Counted from the stretch's first letter, positions 58,801-60,499 are shown. The stretch: 64,000 nt of DNA from Panulirus ornatus (GCF_036320965.1 NC_092287.1:5219297-5283296), one strand, 5' to 3'. Numbers and translations: made by a program. Notes: generated by a model from the letters alone, not told the origin.

Positions 58801-60499
58801 GAAGGGACAGTGAGGGAAGTAGATGAAGTGGTAACAGGTATAGAAATGGTGAAAAGGAGATGGGGTGAATTCTTTGAAGAACTGTGGAATGTTTTTGATG
58901 ATTAGGATGATGGACGTGGTGTGTTTAAAAGTAAGAGGTATGTTGGGTGAGAGAGTCTTTGTGATTAGTGTTTTGAAAAGAAAGGAGGTTGTGAAAGCTT
59001 TTTGTTGGATGAAATGTGGAAGGAGTGGATAGGATTGTAAAGAATTTGTCAAGAACAGAAGTTGAAGTTATGTTGACTGGTGAGGCAGCTTATTCACTTT
59101 ATGTATAGGCTAAAATAAGTGTCTGATGACTGGCATAATGGATTTGTAGCATCCTTATTCAAAGAGCAAGTACTTGAATTGCAGACATATAAGTCAGTTG
59201 ATCATATCTGGTAATTGAGAGGATGGTGGCATGCATGGTACACCTTACTGGGGAGGAACATAATAGCTTCAGGAGAGGTAAAAGATGTATGGACAAGTTG
59301 TGTGCTTAGAAGAATTTGTGTAAGAAATACTTGGAAAAAGAGTGAATTCTTTGGTTTGCTAGGAATGCTTATGATGGGATTGACAGAGAGGCCTTGTGGA
59401 AGGTGCTATGAATGTATAGAGTAAAAAGAAAGTTGCTAAGTGTAGTGAGTTTTATTTTGAAAGTAAGGCATGTTTTTGAGTTGTAAAATAGGTTGGTGAG
59501 TGGTTCCTAGTGAAGTTGGGCTGTGTCAAGGATGTGTGATGTCATCATAGTCCATTTATCTATATCTCTGATGCCTGTTCCAATTAGAACTCCCTCAAAG
59601 GGGTGGCCATGGCAACAGTCTCCATAACTAAAGAACTCTAGTGCCTCTTTTTAGCCATTAGTGCCTCACCCTTAAGAGGCCACTGGCAGAGGGCAACTGT
59701 AGCACAGTGTTTGCAGAGGCTCCTACCTAATGTTCCTAATGACTACTATCTAATGCTCATACCTACTACTACTACCTGCCTAAATGTTCCTACCTACTAC
59801 TTCGATCTACTGCTAACATTTTGCCAAAAGGCAGGGGTAGCGCATAGTGCTCACAGCTGGAAAATCTAGAGTTACAAAGAATGAGCTGCACGAGTTAAAT
59901 GTTGTCAGGTGTTACATATGACAAGGAGAGACTATGTGTGTGGACAGACTGCCAGTAGTCCACATTTTAGTGAGGCAGAAAGAAAAGACAGCAACCTGGG
60001 CCAGAGGAGTGCAACTTGACAACCAGTAAAGTGCTGGCTCACTAGGCTGATGTCAGTAACCCTCCTGATACCCAGGTGGATAGTACTGGTAATATACCTC
60101 CCTGGTCACTTGCTGCTTACCTGCTACATGTATGTGTATGTAAAGGGTCCTGAGGTAACACATCAGTACCGTTTGAGAGAGGGGCCCCTAGGTAATCATA
60201 AATTGATAGAAATGGAGGAGAGAAGATGGTGAGTTGTTCCCAGTGGAGTTGGGCACTATCAAGGATGCTTAATGTCATCATGGTTGTTTACTGTTTTAAG
60301 TGGAGTAGGCCTTAATAGTATTTTTTCTCTTCTATATTAAAACAAAACAGAACTGAGTGAGCCTGCAGGTCCTGAAATGGAGACTTTACAGTCACTGTTT
60401 GCTTCAAGAGTTGTGTGGACCATCGCCATCGTAGATGATGAGATTCCCTCATTCTGGCTTGTGCCACCTATATATGAAGATGCTGACCACTCAGAAATG
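2679..60499 (+). CDS. vir: Virilizer (VIRMA) homolog, m6A writer complex scaffold; internal part of gene, 17 exons
   Basis: Virilizer is the large nuclear scaffold that binds WTAP, HAKAI, ZC3H13 and RBM15 and positions the METTL3/METTL14 methyltransferase on mRNA; in insects it is also needed for sex-specific splicing. The exons are 2679-2876, 3083-3145, 3386-3999, 4168-4577, 7845-8095, 10083-10269, 12930-13012, 16800-16957, 21026-21170, 25288-25413, 32903-33078, 46606-46864, 48384-49487, 51366-52225, 53649-54159, 56487-56583 and 60351-60499. All introns are GT-AG and all phases match, giving 1797 codons without a stop. Conserved stretches recalled from the human protein include TDGL.LRG.YN.LTLA.YG near the start, [10 protein letters not shown] in the middle and AEHDYG.-like EHDYGFYH. 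The first exons and the C-terminal tail lie outside the window. Exons 10 and 11 occur twice (also 35083-35208 and 42939-43114). The family assignment is secure; individual splice sites are inferred from phase and homology. Confidence 0.94.
3083..3145 (+). CDS. vir: vir exon 2 (63 bp microexon)
   Basis: Twenty-one codons, phase 0-0, between a ttctacag acceptor and a gttaga donor. The translation [21 protein letters not shown] is polar and has no clear counterpart in the human protein. It is supported by open frame, matching phase on both sides and good splice signals. Skipping it would keep the frame, so it could be an optional exon. Confidence 0.8.
3386..3999 (+). CDS. vir: vir exon 3, Arg/Glu/Asp mixed-charge domain
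   Basis: The exon starts after tgtag with [14 protein letters not shown] and ends at a gtgagt donor in phase 2. From about 3450 to 3930 it is nearly pure RE, RD and ERE repeats, with short interruptions ([25 protein letters not shown]). This is an arginine-rich mixed-charge domain of about 160 residues. Such domains are known to drive association with nuclear speckles. Human VIRMA, as I recall it, has a proline/acidic region here instead. A similar RE/RD region is known in the partner protein ZC3H13. The long open frames seen in other frames and on the other strand here are shadows of the GA-rich repeat. Confidence 0.9.
4168..4577 (+). CDS. vir: vir exon 4, charged and acidic linker
   Basis: The acceptor taccag follows a 168 bp intron. 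One base completes the split Glu codon from exon 3, and the donor gtaact leaves phase 1. The first part continues the Arg/Glu-rich region ([18 protein letters not shown]). The second half is acidic: [20 protein letters not shown] and then [20 protein letters not shown]. The acidic block corresponds in character to the ISSDEDGIADLE region of human VIRMA. Confidence 0.9.
4740..5047 (+). mobile_element. LINE-B 3' end with GATA tail
   Basis: One frame reads [12 protein letters not shown] near 4845, followed by further C-terminal LINE-like sequence. The element ends in a short 3' region (4971-5045) and a (GATA)n tail. This tail region resembles the 3' end of the GATA-tailed non-autonomous family found elsewhere in the window. 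No other LINE-B copy was recognised. Confidence 0.65.
5540..5860 (-). mobile_element. LINE-A fragment, downstream half of an interrupted copy
   Basis: Antisense LINE-A C-terminal coding sequence, decayed. The same copy continues at 6428-7490 after an inserted GATA-tailed element, and together they represent one old LINE-A insertion on the minus strand. Confidence 0.75.
5865..6427 (-). mobile_element. GATA-tailed non-autonomous element inserted in LINE-A
   Basis: About 560 bp with no coding sequence. Read on the minus strand it has a unique head (CAACCAGGGAG type), a middle with GGACTACTGGCATTCTGTCC, an array of roughly 13-15 bp TTAGGTAGAAG-type units, a conserved GCCTGTTAAGGG block and a decayed GATA end on the left. 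Similar short sequence (accttttgtgt, accttgtgt) flanks it, possibly the target duplication. Confidence 0.75.
6428..7490 (-). mobile_element. LINE-A fragment, upstream half of an interrupted copy
   Basis: Antisense LINE-A reverse transcriptase region, decayed. It is colinear with the consensus through the LYGCE to CVVPLYKGK regions. A (CA)n microsatellite has expanded inside it at about 6950-7013. It has many stops and frameshifts. Confidence 0.75.
6950..7013. repeat. (CA)n microsatellite
   Basis: About 32 uninterrupted CA repeats inside the decayed LINE-A copy. Open frames made of Thr-His or Cys-Val repeats here are artefacts. Confidence 0.95.
7491..7844. other. Intron without recognisable feature
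   Basis: The end of intron 4, containing only the pyrimidine-rich approach to the exon 5 acceptor. No gene or clear repeat is seen. Confidence 0.5.
7845..8095 (+). CDS. vir: vir exon 5, conserved domain
   Basis: Acceptor ttctag, donor gtgagt, entering in phase 1 and leaving in phase 0. The translation contains [20 protein letters not shown], then a block around [20 protein letters not shown] and [12 protein letters not shown]. It is colinear with human GYEQISSDEDGIADLE through DRELVPLLYFSCPYKTTFEI. This is the strongest diagnostic match to virilizer in the first half of the window. Confidence 0.94.
8600..8760 (-). mobile_element. LINE-A 3' untranslated fragment variant, decayed
   Basis: The sequence TACATATTCATACTTGCTTG and the following block match, in reverse, the variant 3' untranslated sequence near 26260-26305. 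It is non-coding and the boundaries are approximate. Confidence 0.5.
8761..10082. other. Intron 5 sequence with only a 53 bp direct repeat recognised
   Basis: Apart from the short tandem duplication at 9233-9338, I see no gene, LINE or SINE. The sequence is AT-rich and has only short chance open frames. Confidence 0.5.
9233..9338. repeat. Direct repeat, two copies of about 53 bp
   Basis: The block beginning AATGTACCATCTTTGAACAC occurs at 9233 and again at 9286, with a few substitutions. It is a simple local duplication in intron 5. Confidence 0.85.
10083..10269 (+). CDS. vir: vir exon 6
   Basis: Acceptor attacag, donor gtgagt, phase 0 to 1. It encodes [11 protein letters not shown], then an acidic stretch ([18 protein letters not shown]), then [20 protein letters not shown]. 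The last part aligns with human AKWVTALEEIPSLIIKGLSYL, the start of the helical repeat region. Confidence 0.92.
10415..10675 (-). mobile_element. LINE-A, short 5'-truncated insertion
   Basis: About 240 bp of LINE-A 3' untranslated region and coding end on the minus strand. It has a T-tract of about 20 on the left (a poly-A tail in the sense direction) and is close to the young consensus. It ends in the CGCGGGAGACAGC-type tail. A target duplication could not be fixed because both flanks are T-rich. Confidence 0.85.
11058..11695 (-). mobile_element. GATA-tailed non-autonomous element
   Basis: A near full-length copy on the minus strand. It begins on the left with ATCTATCTATTTA (the GATA tail in reverse), then the conserved GGCCACTGGCAGAGGGCAAC block, the TAATGTTCCT-type short-unit array, the CCACATGTGGG block, and ends near the GTTTGGTGGCTG head. 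It has no coding capacity. Confidence 0.8.
11840..12404 (-). mobile_element. CR1-like LINE, decayed C-terminal part
   Basis: On the minus strand one frame reads [20 protein letters not shown]. Further down another reads [20 protein letters not shown]. These are the typical C-terminal blocks of CR1-type elements (LY...VRPHLEY..Q.W, and F..RV...WN.LP). Frameshifts separate them. Confidence 0.75.
12374..12560. repeat. Degenerate minisatellite, about three units
   Basis: Three diverged units of about 55 bp, each containing a TTGGGCAAGGA-like core and a GGAAAC core. They overlap the 5' side of the CR1-like fragment. Confidence 0.6.
12930..13012 (+). CDS. vir: vir exon 7
   Basis: Acceptor ttctgtag, phase 1 to 0, 83 bp. 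It encodes [20 protein letters not shown] and then NQEQPVYK, aligning with human QLVDWTMQALNLQVALRQPI. The donor is gtatag, which is weaker than the other donors but is fixed by frame and homology. Confidence 0.9.
13165..14795 (-). mobile_element. LINE-A, old long copy
   Basis: Minus-strand copy running from the 3' end (TGCATTAGTGAGGTAGTGCT at the left) through the C-terminal and reverse transcriptase regions to about the KAAGLDG region at the right. It is heavily decayed, with frames such as [17 protein letters not shown] and [21 protein letters not shown] still readable. Confidence 0.8.
14796..15516. other. Intron 7 sequence without recognisable feature
   Basis: No gene or repeat is recognised. 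It contains a T-tract of about 16 near 15400. Parts near 14800-15110 could be decayed LINE sequence. Confidence 0.45.
15517..16105 (+). mobile_element. GATA-tailed non-autonomous element, near full length
   Basis: A plus-strand reference copy. The head is GGCAGCCGCCAACCAGGAAG. It continues with the CACATGGAGTGCTAGCATTC block, the short-unit array of TTAGGTAGAAG type at about 15815-15955, the GCCTGTTAAGGG block and a 3' end of four GATA units. There is no open reading frame, so it depends on other elements for movement if it moves by retrotransposition. Confidence 0.8.
16106..16799. other. Intron 7 sequence without recognisable feature
   Basis: AT-rich intron ending in the exon 8 acceptor. 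Nothing further is supported. Confidence 0.5.
16800..16957 (+). CDS. vir: vir exon 8
   Basis: Acceptor ttctacag, donor gtaagt, phase 0 to 2. It encodes [20 protein letters not shown] and then helical sequence ending SIKLLILK. It aligns with human VRQLKAGTKLVSSLAECGAQ through SSLKLNAFKA, part of the armadillo-like helical region. A decayed copy of the exon end and donor lies 72 bp downstream. Confidence 0.93.
16947..17040. repeat. 72 bp tandem duplication of exon 8 end and splice donor
   Basis: The block CTTATTCTCAAGTAAGTAAT at 16947 recurs at 17019 as CTTATTCTCAGCTAAGTAAT, with similar flanking sequence. The second copy has lost the GT of the donor. Confidence 0.8.
17595..17865 (-). mobile_element. 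LINE-A 3' end
   Basis: A minus-strand 3' untranslated region and end (TGCATTAGTGAGGCAGTACC at the left), decayed. It lies head-to-head with the plus-strand copy that follows. Confidence 0.75.
17875..18370 (+). mobile_element. LINE-A C-terminal and 3' end, decayed
   Basis: The plus-strand sequence holds a broken version of the [12 protein letters not shown] region, the [12 protein letters not shown] region and the 3' untranslated region, ending GCAGGAAACAGTAAATAAG. No intact frame remains. Confidence 0.8.
18830..20120 (-). mobile_element. LINE-A, old long copy
   Basis: Minus-strand copy from the 3' end (GTAAGTGAGGTAGCACCAGG) to the reverse transcriptase core. It has a local 43 bp duplication at about 19781-19865 and a short CA run near 19940. 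It is heavily decayed. Confidence 0.8.
20300..20940 (-). mobile_element. Possible LINE-C fragment
   Basis: GT-rich sequence whose style resembles the antisense of a third LINE type also seen near 55120. I cannot show a clear protein motif in this stretch, so the call is tentative. Confidence 0.3.
21026..21170 (+). CDS. vir: vir exon 9
   Basis: Acceptor ctctgcag, donor gtaagt, phase 2 to 0. It encodes [20 protein letters not shown], a lysine-rich turn, then [17 protein letters not shown]. It aligns with human ALDSVISMTEGMEAFLRG and GYQKLLELILLDQTVRVV. Intron 8 before it is 4.1 kb and holds three LINE-A copies. Confidence 0.93.
21345..21642 (+). mobile_element. GATA-tailed element, 3' half
   Basis: A plus-strand copy beginning in the short-unit array and continuing through the GAGTTGCCCTCTGCCAATGG block to AGGTAGATAGAT. 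The head is missing. Confidence 0.8.
21643..23284. other. Intron 9 sequence without recognisable feature
   Basis: About 1.6 kb with no recognisable gene or repeat. Only short chance open frames are present. Confidence 0.5.
23285..23620 (+). mobile_element. LINE-A 3' end, tail-to-tail with next copy
   Basis: The plus-strand C-terminal end and 3' untranslated region, ending at CCTTGCTGACATG. The following copy starts its minus-strand 3' end immediately, giving an inverted repeat at 23598-23637. Confidence 0.75.
23610..24835 (-). mobile_element. LINE-A, old long copy at left edge of the tandem duplication
   Basis: Minus-strand copy, 3' end at left. It includes a readable stretch [20 protein letters not shown] near 24290. 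The left breakpoint of the tandem duplication (23862) lies inside this element. Its second copy is at 33656-34628. Confidence 0.8.
24836..25287. other. Intron 9 end without recognisable feature
   Basis: No gene or repeat is recognised. The same sequence recurs at about 34629-35082 within the second copy of the duplication. Confidence 0.5.
25288..25413 (+). CDS. vir: vir exon 10, first copy
   Basis: Acceptor gtttcag, donor gtatgt, 42 codons in phase 0-0. It encodes [20 protein letters not shown] and then [22 protein letters not shown], aligning with human VVTAGSAILQKCHFYEVLSE. An apparently identical exon lies at 35083-35208. Because it is symmetric in phase 0, skipping it or using both copies next to each other would keep the frame. 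Confidence 0.92.
25945..26307 (+). mobile_element. LINE-A C-terminal and 3' end
   Basis: The plus-strand [20 protein letters not shown] frame, then the 3' untranslated region with a variant end. Second copy at about 35740-36102. The stretch 25414-25944 before it shows no recognisable feature. Confidence 0.8.
26308..26440 (+). mobile_element. SINE-1, 3' half
   Basis: Starts at the TTTTCCAAAAGAAGGAAC block and ends AACACGGGAAATGGCAAATA followed by (GAAA)n and (TA)n. It has the same 3' tail style as LINE-A. Second copy at about 36103-36235. Confidence 0.8.
26480..26921 (+). mobile_element. LINE-A fragment, rearranged
   Basis: It begins abruptly inside the reverse transcriptase ([14 protein letters not shown]) directly after a (TA)n(TG)n microsatellite. 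It includes the [11 protein letters not shown] motif and then has a deletion of about 50 bp at 26822-26826 relative to the intact copies. At about 26921 it is joined to the upstream part of another LINE-A copy, with a 3 bp overlap (gag). Confidence 0.85.
26923..28914 (+). mobile_element. LINE-A, nearly intact reverse transcriptase copy
   Basis: An open frame of about 599 codons runs from ESWGERL (26923) to the stop at 28717-28719. It shows the reverse transcriptase motifs in order: KAAGLDG (27240), [12 protein letters not shown]...[33 protein letters not shown] with the catalytic Asp (27625-27660), [14 protein letters not shown] (27802) and the catalytic FADD (27949-27960). It ends with a [11 protein letters not shown]-terminal region (about 28585). 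No endonuclease domain and no CCHC knuckle is present, so the copy is 5'-truncated. A 3' untranslated region of about 190 bp ends in A-rich sequence and (TA)n. The clade is not resolved from motifs alone. Confidence 0.92.
28915..28982. repeat. (TA)n microsatellite
   Basis: Follows the A-rich tail of LINE-A and precedes an inverted SINE-1. Ile-Tyr repeat frames here are artefacts. Confidence 0.95.
28983..29213 (-). mobile_element. SINE-1 copy
   Basis: Minus-strand full-length copy, with its 3' end on the left (ATTCGCCATTTCCTGCATTA) and its head on the right, bounded by (TA)n on both sides. Second copy at about 40177-40408. Confidence 0.85.
29231..29620 (+). mobile_element. LINE-A 3' untranslated region copy
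   Basis: Begins AACCATGCAAAGTGTGTGGG and runs through two successive CGCTACCTCGC-type tails (about 29343 and 29578), ending in A-rich sequence and (TA)n. It has no coding part. Second copy at about 40425-40814. Confidence 0.8.
29621..29695. repeat. (TA)n microsatellite
   Basis: About 37 TA units between a LINE-A tail and a 5'-truncated LINE-A. The second duplicate (40814-40895) is a few units longer. Confidence 0.95.
29696..31165 (+). mobile_element. LINE-A, 5'-truncated reverse transcriptase copy
   Basis: Starts inside the coding sequence at [19 protein letters not shown] immediately after (TA)n and stays open to the stop at 31105-31107. All downstream motifs are kept, with GLWQGC in place of GLRQGC. 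Reading through the preceding TA repeat makes the frame look longer than it is. Confidence 0.9.
31166..31212. repeat. (TA)n microsatellite
   Basis: Replaces the end of the LINE-A 3' untranslated region and leads into SINE-1. Confidence 0.95.
31213..31460 (+). mobile_element. SINE-1 copy, full length
   Basis: The head CCCCTGGGGATAGGGGAGAA is followed by a GAATAC/GTATTC-type inverted pair, the GTCGTAGAAGGCGACTAAAA block, an A/T-rich spacer, the GGAACAGAGAAGGGGGCC block and the tail CGCTACCTCGCTAACGCGGG. No coding sequence and no obvious tRNA-type promoter were seen. Confidence 0.85.
31475..31715 (+). mobile_element. SINE-1 copy, full length
   Basis: Same structure as the preceding copy, in tandem with it and separated by A-rich and (TA)n sequence. 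Its tail is followed by (TA)n and then a truncated LINE-A. Confidence 0.85.
31731..32442 (+). mobile_element. LINE-A, short 5'-truncated copy
   Basis: Starts directly after (TA)n at [18 protein letters not shown] DNA. In the LINE frame this is the [20 protein letters not shown] region, open to the stop at 32269-32271. The 3' untranslated region ends at about 32442, where unique intron resumes. No matching separate copy exists in the second duplicate. Confidence 0.88.
32443..32902. other. Intron 10 end, unique sequence
   Basis: Single-copy-looking intron leading to the exon 11 acceptor. Repeated at about 42479-42938 in the second duplicate. No other feature is seen. Confidence 0.6.
32903..33078 (+). 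CDS. vir: vir exon 11, first copy
   Basis: Acceptor tatag, donor gtttgt, phase 0 to 2. It encodes [20 protein letters not shown] and then [20 protein letters not shown] and [19 protein letters not shown]. It aligns with human NPEYENEVEASMDMDLLES through EEVFHLMETAPHTMIQQP. The acceptor is a tandem NAGNAG site (tagcag), so the first Gln may be optional. Confidence 0.92.
33303..33658 (-). mobile_element. LINE-A 3' untranslated region, cut by duplication junction
   Basis: Minus-strand LINE-A 3' region, the same as 43339-43694. It stops at 33658, where the sequence jumps to the equivalent of 23862. Between 33079 and 33302 I see nothing recognisable. Confidence 0.85.
33656..34628 (-). mobile_element. 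LINE-A, second copy of old element
   Basis: Duplicate of 23862-24835, on the minus strand, missing its 3' end because the junction cuts it. Confidence 0.8.
35083..35208 (+). CDS. vir: vir exon 10, second copy in tandem duplication
   Basis: Same sequence, splice sites and phase as 25288-25413, at an offset of 9795 bp. If it followed the first exon 11 (which ends in phase 2), it would be read as RWPYQLW and then a TAA stop. A working mRNA therefore cannot use exons 10-11-10-11 in order. This copy may be an assembly duplicate. Confidence 0.75.
35740..36235 (+). mobile_element. LINE-A 3' end plus SINE-1 3' half, second copy
   Basis: Duplicate of 25945-26440 at an offset of 9795 bp. The following (TA)n(TG)n tract is about 10 bp longer than in the first copy. 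Confidence 0.8.
36285..36726 (+). mobile_element. LINE-A fragment, rearranged, second copy
   Basis: Duplicate of 26480-26921, carrying the same internal deletion and the same fusion point. These rearrangements therefore predate the duplication or are allelic. Confidence 0.85.
36728..38735 (+). mobile_element. LINE-A, nearly intact reverse transcriptase, second copy
   Basis: Duplicate of 26923-28914 with an open frame to 38524. Protein differences noticed are few (for example NEEV/NGEV and NWSD/NWSH). The last ~60 coding bases and the 3' region differ from the first copy in a way that suggests exchange with the truncated copy at 39588. Confidence 0.92.
38776..39018 (-). mobile_element. SINE-1 copy, only in second duplicate
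   Basis: Minus-strand copy between two (TA)n tracts, with its head at the right (CTATCCCCAGGG). It belongs to the 1.39 kb segment absent from the first duplicate. Confidence 0.85.
39019..39104. repeat. (TA)n microsatellite
   Basis: Long TA tract with one CA interruption, between two SINE-1 pieces. Other TA tracts in this segment lie at about 38736-38775, 39233-39263 and 39511-39587. Confidence 0.95.
39105..39232 (+). mobile_element. SINE-1, 3' half
   Basis: Begins TTTTTCAAAAGAAGGAACAG directly after (TA)n and ends with the GACGCGGGAAATGGCGAATA tail. It is truncated at nearly the same internal point as the copy at 26308. Confidence 0.82.
39264..39510 (+). mobile_element. SINE-1 copy, full length
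   Basis: Head ATCCCTAGGGATAGGGGAGA through tail AATGCGGGAAATGGCGAATA, then (GAAA)n and (TA)n. It lies in the segment found only in the second duplicate. Confidence 0.85.
39588..40113 (+). mobile_element. LINE-A, short 5'-truncated copy
   Basis: Starts right after (TA)n inside the coding sequence ([16 protein letters not shown] region), is open to the stop at 39915-39917, and has a full 3' untranslated region and A-rich end. Its 3' part is the one that matches the first duplicate at about 28670-28914. Confidence 0.88.
40177..40814. mobile_element. SINE-1 (minus) and LINE-A 3' region (plus), second copies
   Basis: Duplicates of 28983-29213 and 29231-29620 in the same order and orientation, essentially identical by eye. 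Confidence 0.85.
40896..42478 (+). mobile_element. LINE-A, 5'-truncated reverse transcriptase copy, second copy
   Basis: Duplicate of 29696-31107 at its start, but its 3' untranslated region corresponds to that of the first duplicate's next LINE-A (31731-32442). This is the expected result of unequal exchange between two LINE-A 3' ends. The frame is open from 40896 to the stop at 42305-42307. Confidence 0.9.
42939..43114 (+). CDS. vir: vir exon 11, second copy in tandem duplication
   Basis: Same sequence and splice signals as 32903-33078, at an offset of 10036 bp. Either copy joins correctly in phase 2 to exon 12 at 46606. The copies appear identical in the exon by eye, so they give no evidence of separate evolution. 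Confidence 0.75.
43339..45663 (-). mobile_element. LINE-A, longest copy, inactivated
   Basis: Minus-strand copy with its 3' end at about 43339 and its most upstream sequence at about 45663. It keeps the region before the reverse transcriptase, read on the minus strand as a W-W-D-E-E-V-R type block, then [20 protein letters not shown] and [20 protein letters not shown]. Several frameshifts and stops break it into four readable parts (45377-45628, 44682-45185, 44337-44651, 44013-44327). No endonuclease domain is recognisable. Confidence 0.88.
45965..46424 (+). mobile_element. GATA-tailed element, GATA tail lost
   Basis: Plus-strand copy with the TTGTCAAGTTGCACTCTTCT block, the GTGGACTGCTGGCATTTTGT block, the short-unit array (about 46190-46310) and the GCCTGTTAAGGGAGAGGCAC block. 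It ends at GGGAACAGGTG, without GATA units. Confidence 0.78.
46425..46530 (-). mobile_element. SINE-1, old partial copy
   Basis: Minus-strand fragment containing GGGGAGGATTTCCAACTCC, CTTTAGTTGCCTTCTACAAC and CATGCAGGGAATA. It is diverged and lies just before exon 12. Confidence 0.7.
46606..46864 (+). CDS. vir: vir exon 12
   Basis: Acceptor cttccag, donor gtagtt, phase 2 to 0. It encodes [20 protein letters not shown], then a hydrophobic helical region ending [15 protein letters not shown]. It aligns with human ARITGPPERDDPYPVLFRYL through EYEATNLLIRALC. Confidence 0.93.
47085..47265 (+). mobile_element. LINE-A 3' untranslated region, decayed
   Basis: Recognised by GTGGTAGGCTCAGATATCAG, the ATATGACATCCAGAGAGTGG block and a final TTAAGGCAGGAAAAGCAG tail. 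No coding part remains. The stretch 46865-47084 shows nothing else. Confidence 0.6.
47300..48100 (+). mobile_element. LINE-A, old upstream region, interrupted by a nested insertion
   Basis: The left part (47300-47397) matches the region before the reverse transcriptase ([13 protein letters not shown]). The right part (47807-48100) continues with the [26 protein letters not shown] and GDGVADWLV-like regions. Together they form one plus-strand copy split by the insertion at 47398-47797. Confidence 0.75.
47398..47797 (-). mobile_element. LINE-A 3' region, young nested insertion with 9 bp target duplication
   Basis: A 400 bp minus-strand LINE-A 3' untranslated region with a TTTTA-repeat left end (A-rich tail in sense). 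It is flanked by the direct repeat CAGGAAGGT at 47389-47397 and 47798-47806. It is clearly younger than the LINE-A copy it interrupts. Confidence 0.85.
48101..48383. other. Intron 12 end without recognisable feature
   Basis: AT-rich sequence leading to the exon 13 acceptor. No repeat or gene is seen. Confidence 0.5.
48384..49487 (+). CDS. vir: vir exon 13, long central helical region
   Basis: This is the longest exon: 368 codons, phase 0-0, acceptor tttccag, donor gtaact. It is helical throughout, with motifs such as [20 protein letters not shown] (human LHNLYLITFNPVGRSAVGHV), [20 protein letters not shown] (human AVIQLFSAEGMDTFIRVLQK) and SLWTKMMAE (human NTWSLMLKE). It forms the central armadillo-like scaffold that contacts the WTAP side of the writer complex in vertebrates. 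Confidence 0.96.
49745..50735 (-). mobile_element. LINE-A, decayed copy
   Basis: Minus-strand 3' end (TTTCCTGTGTTAACCAGGTA) through the C-terminal and part of the reverse transcriptase region. A local direct repeat of a CTCTTCAGCTCACTC block is present at about 50049-50125. Confidence 0.75.
50738..51205 (+). mobile_element. LINE-A C-terminal and 3' end, decayed
   Basis: The plus-strand region corresponding to [20 protein letters not shown] through to the 3' end. It lies head-to-head with the previous minus-strand copy. Confidence 0.75.
51366..52225 (+). CDS. vir: vir exon 14, conserved core
   Basis: Acceptor ttccacag, donor gtatga, phase 0 to 2. It contains [20 protein letters not shown] (human [17 protein letters not shown]), [19 protein letters not shown] (human RKLWSMHLHVQAKLLQEIV), [20 protein letters not shown] (human QHMLRRICVQLCDLASPTAL) and [11 protein letters not shown] (human AEHDYGLFHLK). 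This is the best-conserved block in the window. Confidence 0.97.
52226..52787. other. Intron 14 sequence without recognisable feature
   Basis: No gene or repeat is recognised before the partial exon 15 copy at 52788. Confidence 0.5.
52788..52910 (+). pseudogene. Partial decayed copy of the exon 15 3' end and following intron
   Basis: The block GCATTCATCTAAGATTTCTT and AAAAGCAGGTAGTGGT, continuing through GGTTTGTCACATTA, resembles 54122-54250 (end of exon 15 and the start of intron 15) at roughly three quarters identity by eye. The gtaagt donor is changed to gtgact. It lies in intron 14, 0.7-0.9 kb upstream of exon 15. Confidence 0.65.
52915..53400 (-). mobile_element. LINE-A upstream region, decayed
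   Basis: Minus-strand copy of the region before and at the start of the reverse transcriptase (compare 45300-45663), extending slightly further upstream than the other copies. It contains no open frame of note. The stretch 53401-53648 shows nothing else. Confidence 0.7.
53649..54159 (+). CDS. vir: vir exon 15, helical segment plus Lys/Glu-rich tract
   Basis: Acceptor gtttcag, entering in phase 2. The first part ([36 protein letters not shown]) aligns with human HSLLKRVVSTFSKDTGELAS and SINAAELKQLLQSK. From about 53890 to 54120 it becomes a Lys/Glu-rich tract ([31 protein letters not shown]) that I do not recall in the human protein. Two in-frame donors are possible: gtagtg after 54153, or the better gtaagt after 54159, which adds Val-Val. 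Confidence 0.9.
54470..54570 (+). mobile_element. LINE-A C-terminal fragment
   Basis: A short plus-strand piece matching the [25 protein letters not shown] region (TTTTGGACATATGAAGTGGC). Very decayed. Confidence 0.55.
54780..55090 (-). mobile_element. LINE-A upstream region, decayed
   Basis: Minus-strand piece comparable to 52915-53200 and 45300-45600 (TTCTCCCTGAAGTTTATTAG, CATGCCCCAGTCATTTGCA). Confidence 0.65.
55110..55260 (-). mobile_element. LINE-C fragment, C-terminal Cys/His region
   Basis: On the minus strand a frame reads [20 protein letters not shown] followed by C. This is a CxxC...H....C pattern of the type found near the C-terminus of jockey-like LINEs. Its second Cys is changed to Tyr. 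Confidence 0.55.
55617..55808 (+). mobile_element. SINE-1, old copy
   Basis: Diverged plus-strand copy: GTCATAGAGGACAGCTGAAA, GGGAGCTGGAATGCCACTCT and a tail CTACTTCGCCTGTGCCAGAA followed by ATAGTGAATAAG. It is much older than the SINE-1 copies in the duplicated region. Confidence 0.65.
55947..56460. repeat. Tandem duplication, two units of about 254-260 bp
   Basis: Unit 1 is 55947-56200 and unit 2 is 56201-56460, both beginning CAGATGATGT and ending ATTTG(G/A)TCATC. They differ by scattered substitutions and small indels. The second unit ends 26 bp before the exon 16 start. Confidence 0.92.
56487..56583 (+). CDS. vir: vir exon 16
   Basis: Acceptor tttccag, donor gtaaga, phase 0 to 1. It encodes [20 protein letters not shown] and [13 protein letters not shown], similar to human LFLELEKLVLEHSKDDDNLD and LLDSVVGLKQML. 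A 254 bp tandem repeat ends about 26 bp upstream of its acceptor. Confidence 0.87.
56651..57956 (+). mobile_element. Tigger-like (pogo-type Tc1/mariner) DNA transposon, internally deleted
   Basis: The ends are inverted repeats: CAGGTTGAGCATCCCTAATC at 56651 and the reverse complement of ATCCCTTATCC...TTGAG ending at about 57956. A frame from 56889 to 57182 ([20 protein letters not shown], then [20 protein letters not shown]) resembles the C-terminal region of Tigger transposases. The N-terminal DNA-binding region and the catalytic DDE part are missing. The subterminal sequence (for example CACAGATTGTCCACATGGG and CTTCAGGCTATGTGTATAAG) resembles, from memory, the mammalian Tigger family with this end sequence. 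The expected TA target duplication is imperfect. Confidence 0.8.
57957..58639. other. Intron 16 sequence without recognisable feature
   Basis: It contains a short open stretch (58109-58200, [20 protein letters not shown]) that I could not support as an exon. Otherwise nothing is recognised. Confidence 0.45.
58640..59545 (+). mobile_element. LINE-A, decayed copy
   Basis: Plus-strand copy from the region before the reverse transcriptase (CAAGCAGCAGGAGGTTAAGA) to the GLRQGCVMS region (CAAGGATGTGTGATGTCATC). Heavily mutated. Its end is cut by the GATA-tailed element that follows. Confidence 0.75.
59552..60115 (-). mobile_element. GATA-tailed element inserted in LINE-A
   Basis: Minus-strand copy: CCATTTATCTATATCTCTGA at the left, GGCCACTGGCAGAGGGCAAC, the short-unit array (59725-59815), AATGCTGTCCAC-type middle and a head near 60110. 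A LINE-A piece resumes at 60215. Confidence 0.78.
60215..60310 (+). mobile_element. LINE-A fragment
   Basis: Contains TTGTTCCCAGTGGAGTTGGG through ATGTCATCATGGTTGTTTAC, the [13 protein letters not shown] region. It repeats the region already present at 59490-59545. Confidence 0.65.
60351..60499 (+). CDS. vir: vir exon 17, last exon in window
   Basis: The acceptor aaaacag has its pyrimidine tract somewhat upstream (ttttttctcttct). The donor is gtttgt; phase 1 to 0. It encodes [20 protein letters not shown] and [20 protein letters not shown], aligning with human VLSAPESLQNLFNNRTAYVL and MDDQLKSMWFTPF. The remaining C-terminal exons lie beyond 64000 or were not recognised. Confidence 0.92.
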